NCBI RefSeq assembly: GCF_003971255.1
Contig: NZ_CP034660.1
Coordinates: forward strand, 3,224,001-3,288,000
DNA: 64,000 nucleotides
Origin: Colwellia sp. Arc7-635
GTDB lineage: Bacteria; Pseudomonadota; Gammaproteobacteria; Enterobacterales; Alteromonadaceae
Direction: 5' to 3'
The position numbers and the translations under genes were made by a program. Positions within the stretch are counted from its first letter, which is position 1. Each line of letters begins with the position of its first letter. Under the pieces are notes generated by a model. The model worked only from the letters and a program-made list of their open reading frames with translations. It searched no databases and was not told the DNA's origin. Shown here one piece after another: positions 26,697 to 37,297 of this stretch.

Positions 26697-29405
26697 ATGA
26701 ATACCGAAAAATCGATTTTGGCAAAAGCCCTCAACATAGCCATTTTTTCATCTGCAATAGCAGCAACCGTTACGTTAACTGGCTGTAGTGAAGAACAGTC
26801 ACTATCAGAAAATAAAGCGGTACAAACCGTTGAGCAAAGCACTAAATTAGTACGTCAAGCAAGTGAGTCTCTCAATGCAAGCTATGCAGAAATGCGCGCT
26901 AAACAAGTTAATAATGTTAGCTACAACTTAACGGTCAATATTGATAATAAAAGCGAAAGTTTTTCGGGTGTTTCCACACTTAACTTTGAGCTACAAAAAA
27001 ATAATATTCAAGATCTGACCATAGACTTCGATGAAGGGTCAGTTTCATCTTTACTGGTCAACGGTAAGCCGGCAGAGTTTAGCTATGAGAAATGGTTTAT
27101 TACCGTACCTGCTAGCGAATTATCTTCTGGAAAAAATGTTATTGAAGTTGCTTACGACCGCCCTTATGCCACAGATGGCTCAGGCTTACATCGCTTCGTT
27201 GATCCAGAAAATGGCGAAGTGTATCTTTACACTGATTTCGAACCTTATGATGCCAACCGACTTTTCCCGCATTTTGATCAACCTGATTTAAAAGCAACTT
27301 ATGCCCTTAACGTCAATGCCCCAAGTCATTGGCAAATTATTAGTGCGACCCGTGAAACATCAGTTAAAGAAGATGGCGAGACTAAACACTGGGTATTCCC
27401 CGCATCGGCTAAATTCTCGTCTTATGTATTCTCATTACACGCTGGAAATTACGCGGTTTGGGAAGATAGCTTTGAAGATATTCCTCTGCGTCTATTTGCT
27501 CGCCAAAGTTTAGCGGAATATGTCAATACAGATGAATGGTTTACACCTACTAAACAGAGCTTTGCCTTTTTTAACAAATACTTCGATGTCAGATATCCTT
27601 TTGTAAAATATGACCAAATTGTTGCCCCTGACTTTAATGCCGGTGCGATGGAGAACGTTGCTGCAGTAACATTTAACGAAGGCTATATTGCTCGTGGTGA
27701 GAAATCGACCCAAGCAAAAATGAGTTTAGCGAATGTTATCGCGCATGAAATGGCCCATATGTGGTTTGGCGATTTAGTCACCATGCGTTGGTGGAATGGT
27801 TTATGGTTGAACGAAAGTTTTGCTACTTATATGGCCAACTTAGCCGTAGCGCAAGCCAGTGATTTTGAAAACACTTGGGACGTATTTTATTCTGGTACTA
27901 AACAATGGGCCTATCGTAGCGACGACTCGGTCAATACCCATGCCATTGAATTACCGGTCGCATCAACAGGAGAAGCACTTTCTAACTTTGACGGCATAAC
28001 CTACGGTAAAGGGGCCTCGGTGCTTAAACAGTTGCCTTACTACTTAGGCGAAGAAAACTTTCGAGTCGGTGTCAGTAACTATTTGAAGAAATTCTCTTAC
28101 AAAAATACTGATCTCGATGATTTTATTGGCGAGTTAGGTAAAGCAGCCAATAAAGATATGCAGCAATGGACGCAAGACTGGCTATATAATGCCGGCTTAA
28201 ATACCATTAAAGTTAATTACCAATGTAACGAAAATAAAATCAGTCAATTTGCTATCACGCAATCAGCGCCAGCAGATTACCCAACATTGCGAGAGCAACG
28301 AGTGCAAATTGGCCTTTATAATATTAACGCTGATGCCCTCAGTTTAACCTCCGCCACACCGATAATGTACAAAGGTGCCAACACTGAAATTAAAGCAGTG
28401 ATAGGTAAAACGTGTCCTGATTTAGTCTATCCAAATGAAGCTGACTGGGGTTATGTTAAAGTCGATTTAGATGACAAATCACTTAATGCGGTACAAAAAC
28501 ATATTAACGCTATCGATAATACAACGATGCGTCTTATGTTATGGCAGAGTTTATCTGACAGTGTTAATGACGCTAACCTTTCCGCTGAAGAGTTTGTCAA
28601 TTTTGCTATCGCTAATATTGCACAAGAGCAAGACTTCAATGTTGTTCGCAAAATAGCAAGTAGCTTAACATCGGCCTTGGGGTACTTAACAACAGCAACA
28701 CGTTTAGAGCAAAAGGATTATTCACCGCTTTATCGTGAAGTAGAAACACTGTATTTATCACTACTACAAAATGCGGAAGCTGGATCAGACTTACAAAAAT
28801 TTTGGTATAGCCGCTATGTCAGTGTCAGTAAAACCAGCAAACATTTAGCGACTTTGGAGAATATTTTACTCGGTAAAGTAAGCTTTGACGGTTTAATGAT
28901 TGACCAAGATAAACGTTGGACCTTGATAGCAAAAATGAATCGTTACCAATATGGCGATTACCAAGCTTTATTAATTACTGAACAAGCAAAAGATAATTCG
29001 GATACTGGTGTTAAAAATGCTATTTATGCTGAAGTACTTCGCCCAGAAGCAGAGAATAAAGCAAAGTGGTTTACAGTTGTTGTCGATAACCCTGAAAAGT
29101 TAAAATTATCGACTTTACGCTATATTATGTGGGGTTTATTTCCATCTGAGCAAGAGGCTTTAGCGTTACCCTATAAAGCTAAAATACTGGCGCATATTCC
29201 TAAACTCAACGAAGGTAGTGACTTGTCATTGTTAGAGTCGTTCACGTCGAACTTATTACCGGCGAAATGTACAGTGGAAAGTGAACAAGAGCTTGCTGAA
29301 TTAATAACTGCATACAGTAAGATGAAGCCACAAGCATTAAAAAGCGTTAAAGCGGCTCATCAAGAAGTTGGGCGCTGTATAAAAGCACTTAAACTCTTGC
29401 AGTAG
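26697..29405 (+). CDS. M1 family aminopeptidase, lipoprotein (PepN-like)
   Basis: A 902-residue protein with lipobox LTGC (Cys30), the exopeptidase motif GAMEN (residues 316-320), the zinc motif HEMAH (350-354), and the distal glutamate in WLNESFATYMA. All active-site elements of M1 aminopeptidases are present, followed by the long C-terminal helical domain. E. coli PepN is cytosolic without a lipobox; this one is predicted to sit on the membrane facing the periplasm or outside. AAGGAATTAATTTCAT precedes the start. Confidence 0.94.
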   Translation: MNTEKSILAKALNIAIFSSAIAATVTLTGCSEEQSLSENKAVQTVEQSTKLVRQASESLNASYAEMRAKQVNNVSYNLTVNIDNKSESFSGVSTLNFELQKNNIQDLTIDFDEGSVSSLLVNGKPAEFSYEKWFITVPASELSSGKNVIEVAYDRPYATDGSGLHRFVDPENGEVYLYTDFEPYDANRLFPHFDQPDLKATYALNVNAPSHWQIISATRETSVKEDGETKHWVFPASAKFSSYVFSLHAGNYAVWEDSFEDIPLRLFARQSLAEYVNTDEWFTPTKQSFAFFNKYFDVRYPFVKYDQIVAPDFNAGAMENVAAVTFNEGYIARGEKSTQAKMSLANVIAHEMAHMWFGDLVTMRWWNGLWLNESFATYMANLAVAQASDFENTWDVFYSGTKQWAYRSDDSVNTHAIELPVASTGEALSNFDGITYGKGASVLKQLPYYLGEENFRVGVSNYLKKFSYKNTDLDDFIGELGKAANKDMQQWTQDWLYNAGLNTIKVNYQCNENKISQFAITQSAPADYPTLREQRVQIGLYNINADALSLTSATPIMYKGANTEIKAVIGKTCPDLVYPNEADWGYVKVDLDDKSLNAVQKHINAIDNTTMRLMLWQSLSDSVNDANLSAEEFVNFAIANIAQEQDFNVVRKIASSLTSALGYLTTATRLEQKDYSPLYREVETLYLSLLQNAEAGSDLQKFWYSRYVSVSKTSKHLATLENILLGKVSFDGLMIDQDKRWTLIAKMNRYQYGDYQALLITEQAKDNSDTGVKNAIYAEVLRPEAENKAKWFTVVVDNPEKLKLSTLRYIMWGLFPSEQEALALPYKAKILAHIPKLNEGSDLSLLESFTSNLLPAKCTVESEQELAELITAYSKMKPQALKSVKAAHQEVGRCIKALKLLQ

Positions 29406-29446
29406 CTATAACTTATAGTTACTAAAGTAACTTTAAAACAAGTAGT

Positions 29447-29478
29447 AAAAAAAAAGAGGCTTAATTGCCTCTTTTTAT
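29447..29478. terminator. Bidirectional intrinsic terminator between convergent genes
   Basis: AAAAAGAGGC-ttaatt-GCCTCTTTTT; A run on the left and T run on the right, serving the M1 gene and the convergent kdsB. Confidence 0.88.
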
Positions 29479-29500
29479 TTAAACAGTAAACTGAAATTAG

Positions 29501-30265
29501 CTATAAGGACAAAGCATAAGCGCGTGCTTTCTCTAGATCTTCAGGCGTATCAACACCTTCAACTTCTAAACGTGTTTTAGCAACCGCAACATGAATTTTC
29601 TCACCTTGCCACAATACTCGTAGCTGTTCTAGTGACTCAACTTGCTCTAGCTGGCTAGCTGGCCATTGCACGTAATCTTTGATAAAACCGGCTCTATAAG
29701 CATAAATACCAATATGGCGAAGGTAAAAATCGCCGATAGCATCAATGTTGTCATTATTTAGAAAGCGTTCACGATCGTAAGGAATAGTGGCGCGGCTAAA
29801 ATAAAGCGCATAGCCATTTTTATCACATAACACTTTCACCGCGTTAGGGTTTAATGCTTCGGCAACATTATCAATTTTCATTGCTAAAGTCGCCATGCGA
29901 GCTTGGTTTTGACTAGATAAGTTTTCTGCTACTTGGGCGATATTTTCAACCGGAATAAAAGGCTCATCTCCCTGAACATTCACAATAACTTGCTGATCAG
30001 AAAACTGATACCTTTGCATGACTTCAGCTAAACGTTCAGTACCTGATTGATGATCTGCGCGGGTTTTACACACTTCGCCGCCAAAACCGTTGACCACACG
30101 AGCAACTTCATCATTGTCTGTCGCAACAATAACTTGCTCGGCACCACTAGCTAATGCTTTCTCTACCACCCATTGGATCATAGGTTTACCAGCAATATCA
30201 GCCAATACTTTACCGGGTAAGCGTGATGACTCGAATCGTGCTGGGATCACTACCACAAACGACAT
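29501..30265 (-). CDS. kdsB: 3-deoxy-manno-octulosonate cytidylyltransferase
   Basis: A 254-residue protein with the KdsB N-terminus [26 protein letters not shown], the substrate loop VQGDEPFIP and the C-terminal [16 protein letters not shown]. It activates Kdo as CMP-Kdo for the inner core of lipopolysaccharide, in the cytosol. It is the last gene of the minus-strand group msbA, lpxK, ycaR, kdsB, the standard gammaproteobacterial order, so joint expression is likely. Confidence 0.96.
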   Translation of the reverse strand: MSFVVVIPARFESSRLPGKVLADIAGKPMIQWVVEKALASGAEQVIVATDNDEVARVVNGFGGEVCKTRADHQSGTERLAEVMQRYQFSDQQVIVNVQGDEPFIPVENIAQVAENLSSQNQARMATLAMKIDNVAEALNPNAVKVLCDKNGYALYFSRATIPYDRERFLNNDNIDAIGDFYLRHIGIYAYRAGFIKDYVQWPASQLEQVESLEQLRVLWQGEKIHVAVAKTRLEVEGVDTPEDLEKARAYALSL

Positions 30266-30322
30266 AAAAACCTCATTAATATTATTTTTCTCATCGTACT
30301 ATGACGAATTCAAAATTAAACG

Positions 30323-30505
30323 CTATTCGCTATCTTCACTAATACGACGTGCTTCACTTTCAAGTAACACCGGAATATCTTTTTCTATCGCATAAGCGAC
30401 ACGATCAAACTTACAAATTAACTCTTGCTGCTCTTTGTTGTAATCTAATTTTCCCTTACATACAGGGCACGCTAGAATTTCCATTAATTTAATATCAAAA
30501 GCCAT
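30323..30505 (-). CDS. ycaR: Trm112 family protein YcaR
   Basis: A 60-residue protein ([26 protein letters not shown]...) with one CPVC pair and a second Cys (LICKF), the UPF0434/YcaR pattern. It lies between lpxK and kdsB, its normal position. Its role in bacteria is not established; the related Trm112 proteins activate methyltransferases in other domains. The ATG at 30505 has GAGAGA before it. Confidence 0.9.
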   Translation of the reverse strand: MAFDIKLMEILACPVCKGKLDYNKEQQELICKFDRVAYAIEKDIPVLLESEARRISEDSE

Positions 30506-30717
30506 TATTCTCTCTCTTCAATGTAATATTGCTCAATGACTGTGCATCAAACTTTAATTTATGTAACTTATACTATTTATATAAAATTTTTATCGTTTCG
30601 ACTGTATTGAAATGCTCTTTACTAGCCTCTAATGCTCAAAACGATGCATTATCCTTGCCTGTTTAATTCATCATAGCTAAGCTAATCACGAACAAAAACT
30701 CGTCAGTAACTAAGCAA

Positions 30718-31776
30718 TTAATTATGCTTGCTCACTAAGGCTGCAATACTGTTTATTACTGCCGCTATCGACTCTGTAACCGTATTTTCGCTAAATGCCG
30801 CATCGACGGGTAAATACCAGTAGTTGTCCTGCGCAAAATCAGTACATTTAACCGCATCTTTTTCCGTCATCAATAACGGTATGTCATTAGGAAACTGCTG
30901 TAAATCTTGCGCCGAAAAAGCTTGGTGGTCAATAAAGCCTTTTGCCAAAGTTAAGGTAAAACCAAGTGCTTCCAGTGTATTAAAAAAACGCTTGGGGTCG
31001 CCAATACCCGCAAAGGCATTAATGGATTTATCATTAGCGACATTTTTGGCTAAAAAATTCGATAACTCGACACTTTCACCACTTTTTACATGAATAACTT
31101 TTGTCGCTTTTAATCCCATAGTAAGTACTGGAAAGTTAAGATTAAGCGCTTGTTTTTGCCAAACACTTTCACCATTAACAATAACACAATCGGCTTGCTT
31201 AATTCTGCGCTTAGTTTCTCGTAATGGTCCTGCAGGCAATAAAAAACCATTACCAAATAATCGTTTACCATCGACAACAACAAATTCAAAATCTCGCGCC
31301 AGACGATAATGCTGTAAACCATCGTCGGCAATAATGAGTTCACATCCTTGCTCAATTAAGCGCTGACAAGCTGTAATTCTATCAGCGCCAATAACAACCG
31401 GAACACCACAACGTTGAAAGATTAATAACGGCTCATCGCCTGCTTGTTCAGCGTTACTTGTCGCATTAACTTGGTATGGGTAATGTGGCGCTTTTGAGCC
31501 ATAGCCTCGACTCACCACACCAACGTTAATACCTTGTGCTAACAGCTTTTCAACTAAGTAAAGTGTTACTGGTGTTTTTCCGTTACCGCCAATTCCAATA
31601 TTGCCAACAACCACAACCGGCACTGACATGTTTATTTGCTCTAAAAGCCCAAGTTGGTAAGCTAAACGGCGAAAAAAACTTACCAGGGCAAAAACTAGCG
31701 ACAAAGGTAACAACAATGGCACCATCAACCATTTGGCCGGATGACCTTGAAACCAAACCTTTTCAATTAAGCGCAT
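30718..31776 (-). CDS. lpxK: Tetraacyldisaccharide 4'-kinase LpxK
   Basis: A protein of about 352 residues with an N-terminal membrane segment, the ATP-binding loop VVVGNIGIGGNGKTPVTLYL and the LpxK block SRGYGSKAPHYPYQV. It phosphorylates the 4' position of the lipid A disaccharide at the inner leaflet. The frame opens five codons further upstream (31791), but MRLIEKVWFQGHP at 31776 matches the usual LpxK start. It follows msbA on the same strand. Confidence 0.93.
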   Translation of the reverse strand: MRLIEKVWFQGHPAKWLMVPLLLPLSLVFALVSFFRRLAYQLGLLEQINMSVPVVVVGNIGIGGNGKTPVTLYLVEKLLAQGINVGVVSRGYGSKAPHYPYQVNATSNAEQAGDEPLLIFQRCGVPVVIGADRITACQRLIEQGCELIIADDGLQHYRLARDFEFVVVDGKRLFGNGFLLPAGPLRETKRRIKQADCVIVNGESVWQKQALNLNFPVLTMGLKATKVIHVKSGESVELSNFLAKNVANDKSINAFAGIGDPKRFFNTLEALGFTLTLAKGFIDHQAFSAQDLQQFPNDIPLLMTEKDAVKCTDFAQDNYWYLPVDAAFSENTVTESIAAVINSIAALVSKHN

Positions 31777-31882
31777 GAGATACACCACCATGATTTGCTA
31801 AATGCATATTATTGAACATATATGACTGAACATACGTTACTGAAAAAATTCCATTAAAATACATGATTAAAATAAAATGCAA

Positions 31883-33652
31883 TTAGGCACCAAATTGAAA
31901 TTTATGTAATTGTGCGTAAGCGCCGTCTTCGGCTAATAAAGATTGGTGATCACCTTGTTCTTTAATTTTCCCTTTTTCCATCACAATTATTTTATCGGCG
32001 CTTTCGATCGTTGATAAGCGGTGGGCAATAACAATACAAGTACGGTCTTTTTGTAAGACACTTAAAGCATCTTGAATATGACGTTCAGACTCTGTATCCA
32101 AGGCGCTTGTTGCCTCATCTAAAATTAAGAAAGGCGCATCACAAAGTAAAGCGCGGGCAATGGCGACTCGTTGACGTTGGCCGCCCGATAACATCGCACC
32201 ATTATCACCAATGTTGGTATCTAGCCCTTCAGGTAAACCTTCCACAAACTCCATCACATGAGCTTTACGCGCTGCATCTTCTATTTCTTCGCGTGTAGCT
32301 TGAGGTTTGCCATAAGCAATATTGTTAGCAATAGAGTCGTTGAACAGCACGACTTGTTGGGAAACATAAGCAAACTGTTTGCGTAAGTCTTTTAATTTGT
32401 AGTCTTTAATATCTCGACCATCGATTAAGACTTTACCGGTAGTGGCATTATAAAAACGTAATAACAAAGCGCTAGCGGTTGATTTACCACTGCCCGAGCG
32501 ACCAACCAAAGCAACTGTTTCTCCAACATTTGCCGTAAAAGATAAATCAGTCAAAGCTTGCTTATCTTCTTCATTGTTATAGAAAAAATTAACGTGTTCA
32601 AACGCTAACGTCCCTTTCGCTCGCTCTAACGAAATGGTACCAGTGTCATGCTCTGTTTTTTGATCAAGCACGGCAAAAATACTCACACAGGCCGCCATGC
32701 CCTTCTGAAATTCACTATTCACCGTGGTTAATAACTTTAATGGTCGAAGCAGGGTCACCATACACATTAATACGGTCATGAAAACACCGGCAGAAATATC
32801 AGCTCGCATCGAGTCAAGGTTCGCCACATATAAAACAAATGCTAAGGCAAAAGAGGCAATAATTTGAATAATGGGCACACTAGCCGCTTGGGTGGCGACC
32901 ATTTTCATTCGTTGTTGACGATTGTGTTTATTAATTTTTTCAAAGCGCTCAAATTCACGTTGTTGACCATCAAAGGTTAATACCACTTTATGGCCATTAA
33001 AAGTTTGCTCAGCTGCGGTGGTCACCTCACCCATAGCATTTTGAATACCTTTACTTATTTTCCGAAAACGACCGGAGATCACCGTTACTATGCCGGCAAT
33101 AACAGGGGTGATCAGCAAAAATATTGAGGCTAGCTGCCAGCTGTTATAAAACATGACAATCAATAAGCCGAGCACGAACGCGCCCTGCTGCACTAAGGTC
33201 AATAAAGCTTTAGAAACCGCACTCAGCACTTGCTCGGTATCGAAAGTTAATTTAGAAATCAAATTACCGGTTGATTCTTTGTCGTGGTAAGCAACAGGCA
33301 TAGACATGATATGCTGAAATAATTCTTGGCGAATATTAGCTACAACATTATTGCCCAACCAAGCTAGGGTATAGTTACCTGCAAAATGGCAAATACCGCG
33401 TAAAACAAACATTAATACAATGACAAATGGTGCCCACTTCATAAAGGTATTGTCTTGGCCGTCGAGGCCTTTATCGATTAATGGCTGTAACTGGGAAAAT
33501 ACAAAGCTATCAATAGCGGCATAACCTAACATACCTAAAATCGAGACAACGGCCGCGGCTTTGTAGTCTTTAGCATAAGCTAATAAACGCTTAAAATTTT
33601 GTCTGGTGGTATTTTCTGTTTCTGTAGTCACTTGTGATGATTTTGTCGACAT
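31883..33652 (-). CDS. msbA: Lipid A flippase ABC transporter MsbA
   Basis: A 589-residue ABC half-transporter: six-helix membrane domain, Walker A GRSGSGKST, ABC signature [16 protein letters not shown], Walker B FLILDEATSALD, and the switch His in VIAHRLSTIE. The start and length match MsbA, which flips lipid A-core across the inner membrane. It is upstream of lpxK and downstream of comEC, the usual operon. Confidence 0.96.
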   Translation of the reverse strand: MSTKSSQVTTETENTTRQNFKRLLAYAKDYKAAAVVSILGMLGYAAIDSFVFSQLQPLIDKGLDGQDNTFMKWAPFVIVLMFVLRGICHFAGNYTLAWLGNNVVANIRQELFQHIMSMPVAYHDKESTGNLISKLTFDTEQVLSAVSKALLTLVQQGAFVLGLLIVMFYNSWQLASIFLLITPVIAGIVTVISGRFRKISKGIQNAMGEVTTAAEQTFNGHKVVLTFDGQQREFERFEKINKHNRQQRMKMVATQAASVPIIQIIASFALAFVLYVANLDSMRADISAGVFMTVLMCMVTLLRPLKLLTTVNSEFQKGMAACVSIFAVLDQKTEHDTGTISLERAKGTLAFEHVNFFYNNEEDKQALTDLSFTANVGETVALVGRSGSGKSTASALLLRFYNATTGKVLIDGRDIKDYKLKDLRKQFAYVSQQVVLFNDSIANNIAYGKPQATREEIEDAARKAHVMEFVEGLPEGLDTNIGDNGAMLSGGQRQRVAIARALLCDAPFLILDEATSALDTESERHIQDALSVLQKDRTCIVIAHRLSTIESADKIIVMEKGKIKEQGDHQSLLAEDGAYAQLHKFQFGA

Positions 33653-33828
33653 TCATACTCTCAATGCGTTATCAAAAGATCTTATCCCTGTGGGCTAAGC
33701 TATTGGTATTATTAAATGGCGGGGGTATTTTACCGTTATTTTGTCAATCAACCAACTGATAAACTTTTATAGCCGAAATAAAGCAAATATAAAGTAAATG
33801 AACAATCTAAAAAATAGGATATTAGGGC

Positions 33829-36534
33829 TTAGTTTACGAACCAATAAGGTCGTATATCCTCTCGGTAATTGGTAATAACAATAGTACCGACTCGATGTGC
33901 TTTTGGTGTGCTTTCTATCAGACCTTGGCTGTCAGCTTTCACTGAATTTACATTAGCGTTAGCCGTGTCTTCATTAGAGAAGCTTTCATTAGCCATAGCT
34001 TGACTAAAATTGAAGGTCACCATGCCAAGTTCTGCCGTATTAAAGGTTTTGATGTTAAAGCGATCATAGCGCTGTTGTATTTCATCTGAGGGCATCTTCC
34101 AGCGATTCAAATAACCGGTACTAAATACTGCATACTTAGGAGCGGTTACGCTTAGAAAGTGTCTACTAGACGACGATTTAGAACCATGATGAGGAGCAAT
34201 TAATACGTCAGTAGCAAGTTTTTTACTCATGCCGACCATGTTAAGCAGTCGCCGCTCCTGCTTTATTGAAATATCTCCCGGCAATAATACGTGGTTGACA
34301 CCATCGCTGATAGTCACGACACAAGAGTCGTCATTTTTATTACCATGAAGTGGTACGGGCGACAGCATTTCAAATACTAACCCTTGCCAAGTAAAACTTT
34401 GCCCCGAAATACAGTCACTATCAGGACTTAGCACAACGTCATTAGCAAAAACTTGATCAACAACGATTGCCTCTCGTAAATGCCGTAGACCTCCAGAATG
34501 ATCATTATCGTTATGGCTAACAATGATGCCATCAATCGATTGATAGCCTTGATATTTTATATAAGGCAGTATTGCCGCATCAGCCATATTAAAGCCACTT
34601 GGGTAACTTGCTCCAGTATCATAGAGAAATACATGACCATTTTTTTCAATAATGATGGCCAGACCATGACCAACATCCAACACCGATAATTGCCAAGCCA
34701 TAGTATCATCTCGGCTAAAATACTCCTTAGTAATCAGGGCAATAAACAAACACAATGTCGCAGCCAACTTGCCCTTACTAAGACGAAAAAACAAGGCCAA
34801 AGCTATAAAAATATAAAAGAGCAATAACATTTGTATTTGCTGGTACGAAACCGCAACAACAGCCCATTTAATAGCAGATAAATAACTTAGCCATTGCCAG
34901 ATTAGCGATAAGCTCCAAAGTGCCAGCTCAACAAAGCTATGCGACAGCCAAGTATTTATGGGTAAGAAAATTACCGCAAGAAGTGTTAAAGGGATGACAG
35001 TAATGCTCATTAAAGGAACGGCAACCACATTAGCTAAAAAAGCCGCTAGCGGTAATTGATAATTTAACGACGCGGCGATCGGCAACATCGCCAACGTTAA
35101 AGAAAGCTGCATAACAACCAGCCTTTTAAGCCAAGTGAGTGCCTTCGCTTTAAAGTTAAGCCAATGCCTTTTGAGCACTTTGGGTTGTTCTGCTTCATTA
35201 GCCTGCTTATTGTATGATAATTTTTCACTCGGTAGTTTTTCGTATAATAAGCTTTGACTCTGCTGGGGCTCACTCGGTAAATTATCAGCCAACAAGTCAT
35301 TACTTTGTGAGTCCTTATTTAGCAAAGTTTCACTTAACTGGTTTTCACTTAGCGGCGATAAGTTTTTGTCTACTGTTTCAATTGGCTCGATTGGCGTTAT
35401 CGAAAAGCGAGTAAATGTAGAGAAAATAATAACTAAAGCGGATACCGATAACCAAAAGCTCGCACTGATCAGACTCAGCGGCCAAATCAGTAAAATAATG
35501 ACAATAGCGAGGAGTAACCAACGCAATAACTTGACGTGTATGCCAACAGATTTTAGCGACCAAAATAGCAATAACATCACTAAAGCACGTAATGTTGGAA
35601 TAGAAAAACCAGCTAAATACGCGTAATACCACGCCATGAAGCAGCTACATAAAATGGGGATGTAACGAAAATTTACCTGCATTAACTTCTGTTGCCAGTA
35701 TTTCGACAACAATAAGTTCAAGGGTAAGTGTCGAATGATCAGACGAATAAAAATCAAACTAGCAAAGGCGACAATACCAATATGTAAGCCAGAAATAGCA
35801 ATAAGATGTTGAGTTGCGGTGGCGGATAGCACACGCCAATGTTCAGCTGTTAACTCTCCTCTTTCGCCAAAGCCTAACGCTAAAATTAATGCACCCAGCG
35901 TTTCATCGGCCAAGACCAAGGCTAATTTTTGATATAAATATTGACGCCAACTGATTTGCTCATGCAATAAAATATTACGTTTTTCTACGTTGATGTGTGT
36001 TTTCTTCACGATGTCAGGCTTAACATAACCGGTAGCAATTATTTGCTGTTGACGTAACCACACTTGATAATTAAAGCCGCCGATATTTGCCATACCGTGT
36101 GCAGGTTTTAGTTTTACCGCTAGTTGCCACTTTTGCCCTTGTAATAAAGCTTTGCTAGGTGCTTTCCAGGTTAACCTTACCTTAAATGTTGCTTTTACAT
36201 CTCTACCTTGCCAGTGTGTGATCAAGAAATTAAAGCGGCTACTTCCTGATTTAGTATTCACAATATTAGCGATTTCACCTTCAATAATGTGAACTTGCTT
36301 ATAGAGCTGCTCAGCCGTAATGTCATTTTTTTTCAAGGTATGTTGGTATTGGCTACCCGCGATCATAAGCCAAGAAAATGCGAATAGTACAACAGCGACT
36401 AAACGAAACTTATTAATAACGATAAGAAATAATGAAATTAACAATATCAACAACAGCAAAGAAAACTCTGGCACTATGGGTATAAATAGTGACAAAATAG
36501 CGGTGATAAAAAAGGTTAGTAGCCACCATTCCAT
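33829..36534 (-). CDS. comEC: DNA uptake channel ComEC/Rec2
   Basis: A 901-residue membrane protein: hydrophobic N-terminal segments, an OB-like soluble part, the competence domain with TATQHLIAISGLHIG, and a C-terminal metallo-beta-lactamase domain with VSHNDNDHSGGLRHL and IAPHHGSKSSSSRHFL. ComEC moves single-stranded DNA into the cytosol in natural transformation. A segment of roughly 60-70 hydrophilic residues (around NLSPLSENQLSE to QANEAEQPK) is inserted between membrane segments; it is rich in Ser, Leu, Asn and Glu and unlike the rest. The gene's presence, next to an integron array, makes DNA uptake possible, but other competence genes are not in the window. Confidence 0.93.
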   Translation of the reverse strand: MEWWLLTFFITAILSLFIPIVPEFSLLLLILLISLFLIVINKFRLVAVVLFAFSWLMIAGSQYQHTLKKNDITAEQLYKQVHIIEGEIANIVNTKSGSSRFNFLITHWQGRDVKATFKVRLTWKAPSKALLQGQKWQLAVKLKPAHGMANIGGFNYQVWLRQQQIIATGYVKPDIVKKTHINVEKRNILLHEQISWRQYLYQKLALVLADETLGALILALGFGERGELTAEHWRVLSATATQHLIAISGLHIGIVAFASLIFIRLIIRHLPLNLLLSKYWQQKLMQVNFRYIPILCSCFMAWYYAYLAGFSIPTLRALVMLLLFWSLKSVGIHVKLLRWLLLAIVIILLIWPLSLISASFWLSVSALVIIFSTFTRFSITPIEPIETVDKNLSPLSENQLSETLLNKDSQSNDLLADNLPSEPQQSQSLLYEKLPSEKLSYNKQANEAEQPKVLKRHWLNFKAKALTWLKRLVVMQLSLTLAMLPIAASLNYQLPLAAFLANVVAVPLMSITVIPLTLLAVIFLPINTWLSHSFVELALWSLSLIWQWLSYLSAIKWAVVAVSYQQIQMLLLFYIFIALALFFRLSKGKLAATLCLFIALITKEYFSRDDTMAWQLSVLDVGHGLAIIIEKNGHVFLYDTGASYPSGFNMADAAILPYIKYQGYQSIDGIIVSHNDNDHSGGLRHLREAIVVDQVFANDVVLSPDSDCISGQSFTWQGLVFEMLSPVPLHGNKNDDSCVVTISDGVNHVLLPGDISIKQERRLLNMVGMSKKLATDVLIAPHHGSKSSSSRHFLSVTAPKYAVFSTGYLNRWKMPSDEIQQRYDRFNIKTFNTAELGMVTFNFSQAMANESFSNEDTANANVNSVKADSQGLIESTPKAHRVGTIVITNYREDIRPYWFVN

Positions 36535-36575
36535 AGTGATAATTTCCCTTTAGCCATTTAAAGTTAAGTAAACTT

Positions 36576-37091
36576 ATGCCGAAAAAACTGATTAAACGCC
36601 TGATGCCTGATCATCAAACGATTAAAAACAACAAACATTTGCAAATTTTCGGTTCGCTATTGCACAATGCTAATTTATGGCACCTAAATCGTCGTTCAGT
36701 TAGTAAGGCCTTTGCAGTAGGGCTGTTCTTTGCTTTTATGCCCGTGCCATTCCAAATGGTTTTAGCCGCAGGCTTTGCAATTATAGTACATGCAAACTTA
36801 CCTTTATCTATTGCTCTTGTTTGGATCACTAACCCTTTGACCATGCCTGCAATTTTTTACTTTTGCTATTTGGTAGGTACATGGGTTATTGGTGTACCAA
36901 CAAAGCACTTTGCCTTTGAGGCGAGTTGGCAATGGTTGGTGGAAAGTATTTCGACTATTGGTCCAGCATTTATTCTTGGCTGTGGTTTACTTGCCACGCT
37001 GTTCTCTGTTTTGGGCTATTTAACGATAAATATTTTTTGGCGCTATTCTGTCGCTAAAGAATGGAAGAAACGTCAAACTAAAAGAGACTAG
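36576..37091 (+). CDS. DUF2062 family membrane protein
   Basis: A 171-residue protein with MPKKLIKRLMPDHQTIKNN, the conserved VSKAFAVGLFFAFMPVPFQM segment and WITNPLTMPAIFYFCYLVG, the DUF2062 pattern, with three to four hydrophobic segments. The gene is divergent from comEC, as in related bacteria. Function unknown. Confidence 0.9.
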   Translation: MPKKLIKRLMPDHQTIKNNKHLQIFGSLLHNANLWHLNRRSVSKAFAVGLFFAFMPVPFQMVLAAGFAIIVHANLPLSIALVWITNPLTMPAIFYFCYLVGTWVIGVPTKHFAFEASWQWLVESISTIGPAFILGCGLLATLFSVLGYLTINIFWRYSVAKEWKKRQTKRD

Positions 37092-37226
37092 TTCACATAT
37101 GACTTAGTACTTATAATGCTTGGCATTACCTGGACTATAAAATAAAACAAAAAAATATAATTAAGCACTTACCTAGAGATTATTATTGACCGATCATTAA
37201 CTCGTTAATAAGCATTACTTTAGAAC

Positions 37227-37258
37227 AAAAAAAATCAGACTCTATGTCTGATTTTTTG
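37227..37258. terminator. Bidirectional intrinsic terminator
   Basis: AAAAAATCAGAC-tctat-GTCTGATTTTTT between the convergent DUF2062 and lolE genes; long A and T runs on both sides. Confidence 0.9.
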
Positions 37259-37297
37259 TTATCTGGCTCAGCTTTATCACAAGCTCAATTGTTGGGT